Below are positions 36,201-49,315 of a stretch of DNA of 64,000 nt, piece after piece. The notes beneath the pieces are model-generated. The model worked only from the letters and a program-made list of their open reading frames with translations, had not been told where the DNA came from and made no database searches. The first letter of the stretch is position 1. Each line of letters opens with the position of its first letter. The stretch is from Rhododendron vialii (lineage: Eukaryota; Streptophyta; Magnoliopsida; Ericales; Ericaceae), in contig NC_080559.1 in NCBI RefSeq assembly GCF_030253575.1, positions 30,406,501 to 30,470,500 of the forward strand, in the 5' to 3' direction. The position numbers and the translations under genes were made by a program.

Positions 36201-37675
36201 TACTAAACTATTTCCAGGCCAGATGGTGATAGATATGAACTAACAGTGGACTTCTGCTAAGTAATAATTCTATAAGCTATTTTAATTTGGTGTAGTAGTT
36301 GTGTCCTGTATCATCACTCGACAGAAAACCATTAGTATACAGTTGCAACTTGCAAGTAATTCATGTGATCAATCAAAGAACCAGTTTTTGACCGTACAAC
36401 AGTTGCTACTAATATTCTTGGTAGATAGAAGATCAACATGTGCAAACTGATGTATTATCTTGGAGTATAATCAGACTGCTTCACAGTTCTACTTCCACTT
36501 AATCTAGTTTTGTTTTTGGTAGATTGTTTGGACAATAAACAAATTTTATTTTGTTCCAGAGTACAATTCACTGGAGACCTGGTTACGGCAACTCCTGATA
36601 TTTATCAAGTAACTCTTGGCTCAGATGCAGAGTTCATATTACTAGCATCTGATGGCTTGTGGGATTACATGAACAGGTGTGTTGGTTCCCGTTTGAACTT
36701 TGTAAATACGATGTAATTTTGCTTGCATTAGTACGGCTGTGATTTATTTAATTTTTTTTCTCGAATTTTTTGCCACAAGCTGAGTGTCATCTCATCGTTT
36801 GATCTACTGTTTCAGCTCCGAAGCAGTTAATTTTGTTAGGGATCAGCTTCGGAAACATGGGGATGTTCAGGTAAAGCATTTGTCTCACACTTGTAGGCTG
36901 GTTTCAATCTTTCACGGCAGAGAGTTTTGACTTTTTTTGTCCCTGTTTCAGTTAGCATGTGAGGCCCTTGGACGAGCAGCTCTGGTATGGCAGCATGGAA
37001 GTTATTATTTTTGCTGCAATTAGATCATATTATACTTCTATGCTTTGACTGTTCTAATAACCTGCAAAACTGTGTATATTACAGGACCGACGCTCACAAG
37101 ATAATGTCAGCATTGTCATTGCTGATTTGGGGTATGCAATTGTTTTTGCTTGGTGCTAATTTATTCTTTTCCATTCTGCAGCTGAAACTAAATCGAGTTG
37201 ACTAAAGACTTGCTACAGAATTGCTAATATATTGGTCTTCAATTGAACACTATATGATTTGATCGTTTGGCGTAGCTGTTACCCGTATTGTCTGCAACTT
37301 AAGTTGAAGTTTACTACTAAAGAGAAGTTTCTATTGAAATTTGGTTTCACGTGCTCTTACTTTATGTGAATGTATATATTACATGCAAACCCATTGCACA
37401 ACATCAGTTGCATCTATGGCCAATTCCTCAGCCCATCATCCTGTTTGTCAATCAATTTGTATTGTTTTCCATAGACTCTCAGTTTAAGAAGTTACACTCA
37501 ATTGTACAGTTGTTTCCCCTTCTAATTCTGCTTGGCTTTGAATTTTCCCAGGCGGACAGACTGGCAAAGCTTGCCTCTGCAGCAAGAAAGTTTTGTTTAT
37601 GAAATGGGTCAAGCTTTTGCTACAATTGTTATGGTGTCATTAGGAATATGGATGTCATCTCAGTTCTCTTTATGA
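33269..37675 (+). CDS. TAP38: Chloroplast PP2C phosphatase TAP38/PPH1
   Basis: TAP38/PPH1 dephosphorylates LHCII in the thylakoid and returns plants to state 1. There are eleven exons: 33269-33597, 34312-34440, 34582-34684, 34777-34887, 35616-35695, 35785-35838, 36560-36676, 36816-36870, 36952-36984, 37085-37131 and 37552-37675. All borders are GT-AG and the phases agree, giving 393 residues (Arabidopsis about 388). Residues 1 to about 45 look like a transit peptide. The PP2C metal and phosphate motifs are all present: MEDD 76-79, DGHAG 98-102, GDS 183-185, RAFGD 238-242, SDGLWD 299-304 and QDN 342-344. A single membrane helix near 374-391 (AFATIVMVSLGIWMSSQF) anchors the C-terminus. Intron 1 contains a hAT-like MITE. 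The gene looks intact. Confidence 0.95.
33692..33988. mobile_element. hAT-like MITE in TAP38 intron 1
   Basis: It starts AAGGGGTGATAAACAAGCC and ends GGTTCGTTTATTATT, an inverted-repeat pair that has lost its last bases on the right. The interior is rich in GAGCTT/AAGCTC words and is related to the copy at 59537-59880 (shared CTTGGTTTGAAAAC, GAGCTTCAAAAC, AGCTTAGCTTG). Confidence 0.65.
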
Positions 37676-39377
37676 GCTCAACCTTGCTGACATTGTATAT
37701 TGGTCCTCGGATTCTATTTGGTGTGTATATACGCGTTTCTCTTGTATATATGAATGTATCACATCTTATTGCTATTAAAAGTTAGTCCTATCATTTTCCT
37801 TCACTAACAAAGGATCCATAAAACATCAACTTTTAAATTGCTCTAATTATGTGGGTATTGAGACACATCATGATTCATAATATGTAAAAGTAGAGAGGTG
37901 GACTTGAAACCCGTTGAGAAAATTAGAAAGATTTCTTGCTGATTGGAAACCATTAAGTTTTAGAGATCTGTGTAACTTAAATTACGTAAACAGTAATATC
38001 CAAATTTTAGCGACAAGTTCTGGAGGAGTCAAATCTGTATAAAATTTGATGCCGCCTGCTAAATTTCAACTCTTCAATGATACCGTTAGGACTACTGTGT
38101 AGAAGTTCTAGTGCTAACTCATCATAAGGTTGGTGAAATGCTATGATATCTATTTGGAAACCAAAAGGACGATTCTATCTATTGTTAAATGAGATGCAGG
38201 GTGCACCGTAGAAAGTAAAAGCTTTTGTCCATGAAAGGTAAACTATGCCAGATATATGAGTTCTCTGGAGAAATCGTCAGTGTGTAATTGATTCAACTTA
38301 CTGTTTGTATAGCTCAGTATGTTTCCCAAGGAAATAAAGGGTTGTTCTAGGAAACTTTTAAAGAAAATGTTAACAAAGGAGAATTATGACCAATAATTGA
38401 TACTGGGAGCTCCATGAGACATTGGGAGAAACTTTCTCGTGCAAAAGGTAGCTTGATGATGAAGGGCATGTCACGCTTATGCAGCCCATAAAGTCTCTAC
38501 TGTTAAGAAGACTGGTCTTTCTGTTTAGAGATGATATAAGCAATAGTAAGTGAAGTAATACTAATAAAGGACATTGAGATTGGGAATCATCCGAACAAAT
38601 TGCCATATAGACGGTATTTGCTATAATTACACATCAAAACCTATCGCTTGTGATTATTTTATCTGGTGTCAAACATGTTATAGTGATTCATTTTATCCGG
38701 TGTTTACTTTTTAAGCATCTTAACAAATATTTAGCAGCTAACCTTCTTGTAATTTTCTGGACAGTTGGTCATAGTCATCCAAGGTAAAGAAAATATTTTT
38801 CCTGGTTCATGCAATAATTTGAATACGATATGTTGTCATATAAACGTCAGCCATCATTTTGCTCGTCTTCGTAATGCAGCTTATGCTGAAACTGAAAACA
38901 CATACATGCTTCTTTTTTTTTGGGTAAATAAAACACATACATGCTTTTCTTGTAAACTTGCATAATATTGGGCTATGTCGTACTTTTTCATGCCTTGTAT
39001 TTTGGGCTCAATCTTCTGTTTGATAAAATGAACGGATTCCCATGATTATCTACTGAGCGACGTGCATGTTGTGATATTGTAATTTTGTATATGCAATTCA
39101 TCTGTTTGCTTCCTGCTGTTCTCTTCATTTGAATGTTATTTATTATAAGATAAACAGTAGCAATGACCATATCCAGTAGTACACAATAGAGTATCTGAAA
39201 CACTATCCTGTGAATTACCCTGTATGTGCTCTCTGTGCCCAAAAGAGGGTGCTTATTAAAAAACTCGATACTGGAGTGCTAGATATAGTAACTACTTAGT
39301 ATCCTCATGATCAAAATCTCTCTGGGATAGTTTTTATTATTTAGATAAGGACACAGAGGCAGGACACTCCACAGAAT
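37676..39377. other. Between TAP38 and the PSY-like gene
   Basis: TAP38 3' UTR, then 1.6 kb of AT-rich DNA. No exon, hairpin or repeat of note was recognised. Confidence 0.5.
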
Positions 39378-40473
39378 TTAGGGGTTCTTCCCTCCACTGC
39401 CAGGTTTTCCCTTCCGATCATGCTTGGGGTTAGCTCCCGTATAATCATAATCCAACACTGTATCGAACACCAGAAGCTTCCTCAAATTCATTCGGACGGC
39501 TCCCTGCACGAAACACACAGAAACGATTAGCGAAAACATAAGCTTTGATGTAAAACATATATCAACAGAAGATCATTGGAATCTTGTAAAAGAACTCCAA
39601 ATGTGTAGCTTACCTTGTGAAGGGAGTAAATGGGGTTCGCGTTGTTGTTGAAGCCATCAGCTTTGCCTTGAGGAAAATGCGAAGAGAAAACTTTATTAAC
39701 TGCGGGGTTAAATACTATAATTGTGGGAATAGATTTTGCTTTTAACCTAAAATTCTACTTTCGTTGATAGATTTCAAATTCTAATAGAAGCTAAAACACA
39801 TGTTTACCGAAGCTGTGGGATTACGAACTTTGACTAGTAGGGGTCCTTTCAAGCAAGTGAAAGACGGTGGAGAGAAAATCTACTTTTAAATCACTTGAAT
39901 CCGAAATGTGTTCCAGAACTATGCTACCTGGAAAGCGGACCGTGCCGTTACGAGAAACTAGAACAGAATTGTGGTACACCACATATCTAAATTGTGGAGA
40001 GCTAGCTGCTAGGATTAGGCATCTATAGATAACAAAATCAGAACTTACCATTCCAAGGGATAAACATCTAGTTAAACTAAGTATCATTTACCTAATTATT
40101 CATGCAAAATACATTTCTAGAAACACACAATGACCAAAATTTTATATTTTCTCTCTCACCAAATTCCATTCTCTAGATTTTCACAAAAATAAGTTGAATT
40201 TTGTGGAGAAAAAAAAATTGGGATCGCTTTGGATCGCTACATTTCTCGTTTTGGAACGGAAGTGTACCATGTTTCGGAACTTTCATAGCAAAACGTAATT
40301 CGCTAGGGTAGTAACGTTGCCTGGTAACATAGTTCCATAAGCACCCTTAATAAGCCAGTAAACACGTAGGATATTAATCTACCAATGATATGGAGAGCTA
40401 GCTCACCTGAAGATAGTGAGGAAATAAGTAGAAAGAGGAGAAGTAGAAGGGGGGTCTTGATCCTTAGAGCCAT
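39378..40473 (-). CDS. PSY-like tyrosine-sulfated peptide precursor (81 aa)
   Basis: PSY peptides are secreted, tyrosine-sulfated plant growth signals. The three exons on the minus strand are 40407-40473 (signal peptide MALRIKTPLLLLLFLLISSL), 39614-39666 (spacer GFNNNANPIYSLHK) and 39378-39503. The last encodes MNLRKLLVFDTVLDYDYTG, directly followed by ANPKHDRKGKPGSGGKNP and stop. All borders are GT-AG and phases join (1, then 0), giving 81 residues. The DY...GANPKHD block near residues 58-68 aligns with mature PSY1 (DYGDPSANPKHDPGVPPS). It differs in having two DY pairs in a row, no Pro after the DY and Arg for Pro after HD. Exon 2 could start six bases later. No exon is long enough to stand out alone. 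The signal, short spacer, sulfation motif and C-terminal location agree with the family; receptor and function are unknown. Confidence 0.75.
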
Positions 40474-42428
40474 AGCTGACCTTGTTGAGGAAATGTTGCA
40501 AGTAGAAAATATGAGCTGTGGTTCATGGTTGGAAGAGGAGGGGAAAAGGGTTGCTTTTATGCCTACTCTCAGTGGTAGGGAAAGTGCCATTAGAGCTATA
40601 GTCATAGTGCAACCCACCCAATTCCTATACAATGATGATGGGGCATGCATTACCTATTAGCCACATAATGTTAAGTCAACTGCACTGTATTTGGGTGTTA
40701 CATCAAAATACAGGCATTAGTATGCATGTGGACACCCCCACCTCAATCCCTTGCATGGCTCAAACTCCATTTTCAGCTTAGTTTTCTATTTTCTATTGTT
40801 TTTTTATAGGTGGGTTGGTTTTCTTGGTTAATCTCACCTTTTTTTACTAGTCAACCTCCTTTTTTTTCCCCTCCCCACTACCAGAAACCTGTGGGCAGAT
40901 ATCCTCTCGTGTATCAATGGAAATTACTACTTTATTCACCTTTGATTTCAATTGTAGTTACGTAAATATCCGAGGTCTACGTTACTTGGACTGCAATTTG
41001 TCGGATGTTGCCGGGTCGGTTCAAAATTAGGGTTCGGACCCATCAAATCTTAAATCGAAGAACAAGAGGACTCGACGAAATCAATCATAGACTTCACATT
41101 TGAACTTACGGTAAAACGTACGAAAGGAACTTTACTCATCTTAGAGCAAGTACGGAACTAAATATTCATATAGTAACAATGTTTGACACAACAATATAAA
41201 ATGTCCTATGTCAGTATCAGACCTACATCCCATACCATTGTCCAGGCGTCGAGTGTTCGACAACGATAGTCAGAGTTATTGTAAAGAGTCATATGTACAC
41301 GATTAACACTAGTTATCGTAAAGGGTCATAAGTACAGGATTAACACTGTATCAATCATCTGTGGAAAGTGATATATTCAGTGTAATCATTTCATAGACTA
41401 AATTTGGTGTGGTACCAACAAGTACTTACTAGTTTATTGTGCCTTTGGTCCTCATATTTCGGCTTTGTTTACTTATATACAAAAGAATCAATTTGGAAGG
41501 ATATCTGAGGGTTGAAATCTGTTGGTGCCATTAGCAGGAGCACTCGCACAAAAAAGGGAAGGGGGGGGTGGGGTGGGACAAAACAAGATCACTTTTGAAC
41601 TCACAGCACTAATTTGTGTTCTAATCACTTACTAAGACAGGAGATTAAATTATTAATCTGGGTTTTTCGGCAACCGAATGTTGGTCTGAACAACATAATT
41701 AACCTAATATATTAAAACTCTGGTATCCACAATGGTTGTAGGTTGTTAGGAAACATTCTTAAAGTTTGTCTCTGCAAATTGATCCATTTGATGCTAGCAG
41801 ATCTCGCATACCCTATTGCCAGTAGATCTGCAATAAGATACGGAAGAATACAATAGAACAGACTACTTGCGTCTTATAGGCACGCAGTGTGTGTGATCTA
41901 CCGCTGAGTACATAGCCCCACAATATTATGCGGCTGCAACGTGTTCGGCCATAATATCCACTCTCGATCGTAGTGGATTCAGACCATATCAATCAGTGTG
42001 CGGTGCATAAGAGATGATCACTGTTTGGAATGCAGAAGGAATAAGAAGATAAAGTGCACAATGTAGCAGTTGAAGTCACTAAGAAAAGTCACTAAGGAAC
42101 TGCTCATTGTGGTACATTCTATTCAGTTTGTACCCTCTCTCTCTCTCTCTTGCCCACACCCGTAGTACACGTGCATGGTTACAACACCTTTTTTGGTTCG
42201 ACTATCAGGGGTGTTCAGACCACCTTATACGTATCTCGACTAATTCGTAGCTGAAGAAATGTCAGTGGTGTCCGGACCACTTTACATGCACCTCGACTAA
42301 TTCGTAGCTGAACTGCTGAAGAAAGTCAACGCAACTCAAGTGGTAGTACCATTTGAAGTTCAATAATGTAGAGCCTCGTACTATTCAATATACCAAACCG
42401 AGTAATATTAGGTACAAATAAAACTTAC
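40474..42428. other. Upstream of the PSY-like gene, nothing further recognised
   Basis: The first 200 bp probably form the promoter and leader of the peptide gene. The rest is unique-looking AT-rich DNA with a G run at about 41562-41575. Confidence 0.45.
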
Positions 42429-42542
42429 CCCGAAAGTGCCCCTCAAAAAGCAATCAGTGATTGAGATTCACTTTGATGATTGGGTCCCATATATTAAAGT
42501 GAATCTCAATCACTAATTGCTCTTTCCGAGACACTTTCGGGA
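42429..42542. repeat. Short foldback MITE
   Basis: CCCCGAAAGTG...AGTGATTGAGATTCACTTT on the left is mirrored by AAAGTGAATCTCAATCACT...CACTTTCGGG on the right, around a 15-20-base loop. Confidence 0.65.
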
Positions 42543-43687
42543 TAAATTTTTTTTTCGCTACCATTAATATCAAACAAAAAGGAAAGAAAGAAGGAGAGTT
42601 GTTCATTTACATCCACAACTTTATCATGGACACAAAGGTGGGAGAGTCAAATCAAAAAAGTTTACAGCACCTTCCTCTAAAAATATCCACCTCAACGACG
42701 TGTTTTTTAGCGGCCAAATATGGCCGGACATAGCATAGCCTCGCGTATCGCGATCCGGCTTCACCCGTTTGCTTGCAGTTTCACACTCGAGAGAAGTTTT
42801 TGGTGCAAATTGGGTATTGCTTGGCGGTACTCAATAGTCCATTTGAACCGTCTAAATGTGTTTTGAACGGTCCAGATCCGAGGAAAAGAGAAGAGGTAGT
42901 GCTCGGCTGAGTACTTATTATGCCCCTTGCACCCGTACAGTCTCTCCGCTGGCCAAGGCTTTTGATCCTCCACTAGGGGCGGAGCTTTATCGAGAGGTGT
43001 GAGACATGTGACGCTCCGGTTTCAAAAAATAATTCAATTTACACTATTAGATTAGCCGCTTATTGGTGATTTTTAAATGATAAAAAGATAGGAATTTCAA
43101 ACATAAACGTTTCGGATCATAAAAAGAGGATCTCAATAGCTTTCATTTGAAGACTAGATGAGGATTGAATCCAGCCTTTATCCCTTTCAACCAAAACAAA
43201 AAAAAAAAACTAACGATGATAACAATGCAAAACTTGATTATACATTCAACATTTCTCTTCATATTTTTTAGAATCTTATATATGCCAATGCAAGTGGACT
43301 CCAAACTAAAAGACACCACCCCAATCAAAATCTTGACTCTATCACTGCCCTTCATATCCGGCTTCGATTCACGATGATAGCATTCCTAATTACCAAAATA
43401 TCGCTGCTATTTACAGAAATGTCATTATCCATCCATAGTTCTCTACTTCTACCATATCATACTCCTCTTATATCGCCCATACTAACAAATGGCTCCCACA
43501 TCACTATCACAAAAAGTAAAAGGTGTGAATGGATGTTGACTAAGGAAATTGCTAATGAGCTATGGCTGTTGTAAACTTGTAAAAGGCCTCGTGCTAGTGG
43601 CCTTTGAAGATCTTACTCACAGCCCAAGATCACTGTTCTGGACTATATTGGGAGCAACGAGTGTTTAGGTAACTAGCTAACCCCAAG
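42543..43687. other. Intergenic, nothing recognised
   Basis: The small open frames here match nothing I know. Composition is mixed, with a GC-rich patch around 42700-42960. Confidence 0.45.
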
Positions 43688-43895
43688 AAGTTAGCCTAGT
43701 AGTAGGCTTAAGAATTTGCTCCCTCCTAAAATCTCACCATCTCAGGCCCGAACCCTCATAGGTGACTCCTTTGGAGCTAGTCCACACAGAACTTTGATTT
43801 GGTTTAATTGGGACATCCACAAATGGACGGTGGGATTCGTCCCTTGGATTTGTTGAGGTGCGCATATGCTGGTCGAACACCTGAGTTATCAAAAG
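43688..43895 (+). mobile_element. Au-type SINE (tRNA-derived)
   Basis: A degraded A-box-like AGCCTAGTAGTAGG is followed by the B-box-like GCCCGAACCC. The typical Au SINE tail follows: GGTGGGATTCGTCCC, then TTGTTGAGGTGCGC..GCTGGTCGAACACC. It is non-coding. Confidence 0.6.
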
Positions 43896-44221
43896 CTGGG
43901 AGTGTCTACGTACACATCCATCACTTGTACGTGAAACGTAAATGCACAAAAAAACTGCTCCAGATAAGAATTAGTCATGAGAAGGAATTAATTTGAAGAT
44001 TATAAACTGTCATAAGAAATTAAAGTTGAGAAGGAATTAACAGAAACAAAAACAAGACTGTAGAGGGTTAAAGTGACAAAGGCCATGAGTTTCTCAAGTT
44101 TAAACAAGAATGACTTTGAGTAAACCACATTGAAAAAATGAATTCACGTAACGAACCCGAAAAAATAGCGTGAAGTGATGGGCTAATAGAAAAGCGCCTT
44201 CAAATGTGAAGAAAGACTTCA

Positions 44222-44287
44222 CAAGTGAACGGTGGAATTGATCACCTAGAATAAATCGAGGTGCGCACAAGCTCACCCAGACACCTT
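44222..44287 (+). mobile_element. Au-type SINE, 3' fragment
   Basis: It carries only the tail part: GGTGGAATTGATCACC, then AATCGAGGTGCGCACAAGCTC and CCAGACACC. The head is missing. Confidence 0.5.
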
Positions 44288-45790
44288 TTTCAAAAAAATG
44301 GAAAGAAAGCATTTGCAATGTTCCGTCCTGCATTCTTTCGTAATCACGTTTTACAAAAACACACACAACTTGCAAGGAGAACAACCTTCGGAAACAACTT
44401 TCCAGAGAATTTTCAAAAACAAACCCGCCCACAAAAAGTACCATCAAAAGATGACTTAAAAACCGATGCAAAATTGTTTATGAAAATGCAACCCACCACC
44501 TGTCTAGACATCATCCTTAGCTTGAAAGAAAGTGTGGATATGCTTTATCCTTTTTAGGTTGCCATACCTCCTTACCTGGATATGGCCTGCTGGACAGCTT
44601 GCCAATTTGCTGTATACCTGCAAAAGTGACTCATCATATTCCCCCACATCTCACGAACCCTTCGTTTGTCATTATTTAGGGTTAGTATTGTCTTTCTGCT
44701 CATCAAAACAATAGGCATGATACCAGAAATTCAAATTTCAAATAAGACTCATAAATTATCACTTTGATACTCAAAAGAAAGACAAAGTCAAGACTACATA
44801 TACATTGGCTCTTACAAAGCAACACTTGCAATCCTCTTCTCACCCCTTTAAATGTCATTACAATATGTGACATTCCAATATATGGCTCTCAACGAGAGTC
44901 AAAATACGATTACACAATCCAAACCACAAAGGGGAAAATGACGGAAAAAAAAAACCCCCAAAAAGAAGCTGTACTTGACCGAGCAAGAAGGCAGCAGCGC
45001 GCACACATGCTTTTGCTTTCATGAATGCAGTGTATCAAACATCTGACTTTAATGAAATGCCTAATGCTAACAACTGGTAATAGAACAAATATGAAGAATG
45101 CAAGATGTAATGGCCCCAAATGGAGCAACCTCATGAGTATACATAAACAAAAAAAAGAAGAAAAGATATGCAACCTGACTGTAACTGACCCGACAAGATG
45201 CCAATGACCTGAAACAATGCAAGACACAAATTAAATCCCCGAAAACAAAATGAGGCTCAAGAGATATGAGAGAAGTGGAGAAAAATGGCAGTAGGGTGAT
45301 TGTGAAAGTGTCATGACACCAGAAACCAGTTCTTGCACTTGACTACTCCGCTAAATAACTTGGAGGGACATGGGTCATTTCCCCCAAAGATGATGTCTCA
45401 ACCATAACAAGGACAAATGAAGAACCAATGATCAAGGATCATAAGTTATTAATGTTCAGCAAAACTAGAACTAGACCCACCTCCCAACCTCAAATCCTCC
45501 AGATAGATGATGACTTTTCGATGAAGGACTTTACCCATCTTCTGAGGAGCCATCACTTCCCAATTCCTCTGTGACAAAAGGAAATAGACCAGACTCCGAC
45601 CTGACCCCGACCCGGACCCCATGGTGCTGATGCAAGAGTTAGTGACAAACTTGAAGACCAATTACTTCTGTTGTCCGAGAATGGTGATGACCTGACGCGG
45701 AGAAATGCAAAACCTGGACCCCGACTCGACACAACCAATATGCATGCAGGGACTCTTAAAAGGAAAGTACAATACCAAGTGGCAGTAGCC
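44288..45790. other. 3' flank of importin beta-1
   Basis: Probably the importin beta-1 3' UTR on its right side (about 45.2-45.79 kb). No other gene was recognised. Confidence 0.45.
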
Positions 45791-48503
45791 TCAAACAGAA
45801 ATTGCACGGCTTATCGCCAACTTGGCCCATTCCGCAGATTCCTTAATCAAATGATCATCTGAGGACAAGCATTCATTTAAAAACTCTTTGCTTGACAGTG
45901 ATTGCTGAATCAAAGAACCTGCATTACTTCCCAAAGTGTCAGCTAGATCTCCAAGGACCCCAATGGCAGTTTTCATCACCAAATCATCCCTGAGGGCAAA
46001 CATATAAGCAAGAATTAGTATTTGTATGACACAAGAAATCAGATAAACCAGATATTGCAACTGAAAGAATGAAACAACGAACTCACATGTCTTTCTCCAT
46101 GTATATGGTGTCCAGGAACTGGAGGATGTGCGGTGCATAAGGAATCAAGGATTGAGTTTTTGGCGAGTTTTTAAAGCCTTGGAATATCCCAGAATATGCC
46201 TCCAAAATCCCATTTCTCAGAAGATTAGTGTACTCTGTCATTTCTTCGTCAGCACCTGATGTGTGGGCAGATAACTCTGCCGCACCCTGAAGCATAGGCA
46301 TGGCATAAATCAAGTATTTTTCAAAATTCTCTCCAATAGCCAGTGCTATGTCACCAAAGCATGAAAATATTGGAGGCTTCACAGAGCGGTGCAACTGGTT
46401 GCTTGACAAGTCCTTAAGAAGCTGAGTCATAATCCCATCACAATAGGGTAAAATCTTATCCTCCAAGGCTCTGCATATATCACCTACCACACCCACTGTA
46501 ACAGCACAGACTTGGTACTCCTCAAAATTCTGAAGACCCATTTCCAAATACTTATAAAATTCTGGCATGTATTTTGCAAAGTCGGGACCAGTTGCATAAG
46601 CAAGGGCTCCAATGGCGAGCATTGCCTCCTCATGAACAGTGGCACTTCTACAAGCAAAAACCCTGAGGAAGAGATTCATGATCCCATCCACATACTGCAT
46701 GAAGGCATGCTTATTTGGCTCGGATGACCCTAGCTTCTGGATAATAACCTGTAAGCAACCACAAAGGAGGCCTTGCAGTTCATTCTGCTTCTCCCTCTCT
46801 TCAGATGAAAGCTTTTGTGCCTCGAGAGTGTGGAGAAGCTCCGTCATAATGACAGGAACTAATTGCACCACTATTGGAGCTGTTTCATCAGTTGAACACC
46901 TCACCACTTCATTCAAGGTCTCATATGCAGCAGTTCTTAATCGTGATTCCCCAGCATCTTCCCTGTGAGTGACAGTAAGAAGGGAATGAACAATTTCCTG
47001 GAAATAAGGAGTAAGGGGAGAGGAAGGACCCACATCCTCAAAACCTTGGGCAAGGAAGTAGAGAGCACCACAGGCCTTCTCAGCAACGTTAGGAGCATCC
47101 TTCATGCTCTGAAGCAGAACTGTGATAATCTGTTGACAATTTGCTTGAGTAATTATGGGTGTCTCAATAGTCGAACCATGGAGGAATTCAAAAATTCTAC
47201 CCAGGGTCCAGGCCGTTGTGTCCTTCACATGGCTATTTGGGTCCTGTGTCAAGGCAGTGAGCATGAAATTTAGAGCCACGTTAACGATGGGTGTTAACTT
47301 GTCAGGTGAAGGACCCTCCAAGATGGAACCAAATGCATACGTAGCCCCCTCCCTTTGCCTCCAATCAGGTTTGGTGATGTTCTCTTCAATGAATGGCATT
47401 ATAAGAGGGACAACATCATCTCCAACAGTTCGTGCAACCAAACCTAGGCAAGTGCCACCAGCCATAGCAAGATTCCAAGCCCCATCATCCTGATCCTGAT
47501 CCTCCTCTTGTTTAAGAAGTGTTTCCAACAGCATAGGTATGAGAGCAGGGAGTGCTTGCTTGATAAAATAAAAGCAGGGAATTTCAGAATCCCCAGTAAA
47601 ATCACCCCCATATTCTTCTAGTATATCAATCTCCTCGTCACAGATTGAGCTCCAGAACTCAATAGCTTGAAGAGCCACAGGTTCCTCGTCTTCCCTCACA
47701 GCCTTTGCCGTGATGGTAAAGATGTCCTGTATGTAGGGAGATAATTTCTCGTAATATGACGAAGAAATGGATACCAAACACTCGAAAGCTGCCTGACGAA
47801 TTTTCACTTCTGGGGAAAGAGTGGCCTCACAGACAACTCTCATAATATAATCGCGTTCCATATCATTGCTAAAATTTGCCTGAGCAAAACCCAGAGCATT
47901 GTACAATGCGCGGGTAGCAGCAAGCCTAACATCATTATTACCTTCCGTCGCATTCATCCCTTGAACCACGGCTGTAAGTATTTTATTCACGTGATCTTGA
48001 TCTACAACATCTGGAGAAACTTCTTCACACAAATATCCCAGAGTTTCTAAGGTGGCTTGCTTGACATGACCTGGAAGCTGGTGAATGCTTGACAAGAGTG
48101 ATCCTATTAGCTCAGGCCACTGCCTCTGCGGCAGCTCAATGCCAGCTACCTTAGCAATGACTTGTGATGCAGTTGACCGAGCATCAGGGACAGGAGAAGA
48201 AAGGGTCTGCAGTAAGCATGTCTTAATCTGGTTCTTCACAGCCACATCCAATGACAACCACCTTTGAACAAGCTCAAACTTCCTATGCTGTTCCTTGGCA
48301 TCTAAGGCATTCTTAAGGATCAAACCCGCTAATTTACGACTATCTACAGGCTTCTCGTTGTTAGCAAGCTCTCCCGCTAGAGATAACAGGAAAGTAGGAA
48401 GATTTTGCTCCTGAAACTGTTTCAAACTCTCTTCTGCATGCTTCCTCACAGCTCCATCCACCGCTTGTGCATTCAAAAGAACCTGGGTCACTTCCGTGGC
48501 CAT
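45791..48503 (-). CDS. KPNB1: Importin subunit beta-1 (KPNB1)
   Basis: Importin beta carries importin alpha-cargo complexes through the nuclear pore and releases them on Ran-GTP. The coding exons are 46087-48503 and 45791-45989, joined in phase 2 across a 97-bp GT-AG intron (EKDM then DDLVMKTAIGVLGDL), giving 871 residues; Arabidopsis KPNB1 (At5g53480) has about 870. The N-terminal importin-beta domain covers about residues 20-100, followed by HEAT repeats throughout. The acidic Ran-responsive loop (QEEDQDQDDGAWNLAMAGG) lies near residue 340. The protein ends SAEWAKLAISRAISV. Exon 1 alone is open for 806 residues but runs out just past the donor, so the second exon is needed for the last HEAT repeat. 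The gene appears intact. Confidence 0.97.
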
Positions 48504-48510
48504 GCTGTAT

Positions 48511-49202
48511 CTGAGGGTATCACGCTCTACAAGTTAGCAACACGCACCAATCAGAACCCACCTAAAATTTCCAACATCACGACCAAATCAAAAAATTCTA
48601 TTTTCAGAAGGGGCATAAAAAATGGGAAAACAACCTTACTGGCATGCAACTATGCAAGGACTAAGCAACAGTAAATAAAACTGATGATCCAAATTTGCAA
48701 AGCAACCATCATTGAATCGAGGCAATAAGTACTGGTCAACCTCCTCAACATTTTAATGAGAAAAAAACAGTTGCAGTCCGTAACGTACTTAGTGAAATCA
48801 CAAGTCAATGATGTTGGATTTTCGCAGATGTGCACGGAAATAAATTACCCTATCCAAATTATCAATCCAGTAGACTAACATCCAACCTGATTCCACTACA
48901 CCAAAGGGGGCGAAACGAGCATTCACTGACTAAACAAAAGTTTTATACTTATCACATCGATCAAAACCGAAAGAACAATAGGGTATTTCAGTAGGAACAT
49001 AGAACAATCGATGCAAAAGCTACTGCTTTAGGCTCCCAAAAGAATGCTAAAAATAAGGAACCCTAAAAATATACGGTACGCCTGCATCTGCGTTAAATTG
49101 ACACTACTGGCGTGTGGATCGGTGAGTTGAAGGATCTAAATTGACCATAAAAAAACCAGAGAACAGAGATATAGACGATGAGAGAGAGAGAGAGGAACGT
49201 AC

Positions 49203-49239
<37 letters not shown>

Positions 49240-49240
49240 C
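48511..49240 (-). other. Leader intron of importin beta-1
   Basis: The donor GTACCT after AACAG (49241/49240) and the acceptor CCCTCAG (48511) lie seven bases before the ATG. The intron is 730 bp. A 5' leader intron of this kind is common in housekeeping plant genes and often supports expression. Confidence 0.7.
49205..49236 (-). repeat. (CT)n tract at the start of the leader intron
   Basis: About sixteen units, read as CT on the sense strand, begin four bases inside the donor. A second shorter run lies at about 49180-49194. Confidence 0.85.
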
Positions 49241-49305
49241 CTGTTCGATTTAAGATTTGTGCTGCAGCTTGAGTACAAAGAAAACCCTAGATCGCGTAGG
49301 AATTG

Positions 49306-49315
49306 GATATATATT
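49306..49315 (-). promoter_or_regulatory. Possible TATA box of importin beta-1
   Basis: AATATATATCC on the minus strand, about 65-75 bp upstream of the leader-intron donor. Position and sequence fit a core promoter, but no start site is known. Confidence 0.35.

Noticed and set aside
40303-40650. A 115-residue open frame on the minus strand as a gene
   Set aside because: Only its internal signal-peptide part is coding. It reads through a splice donor; the spliced PSY-like model explains it better.
43688-43895. A tRNA gene
   Set aside because: The boxes are degraded, there is no cloverleaf, and the tail is that of an Au SINE.
46083-48503. The 806-residue open frame as a complete single-exon importin gene
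   Set aside because: It lacks the last HEAT repeat. A clean GT-AG join at 46087/45989 adds the conserved C-terminal 65 residues.
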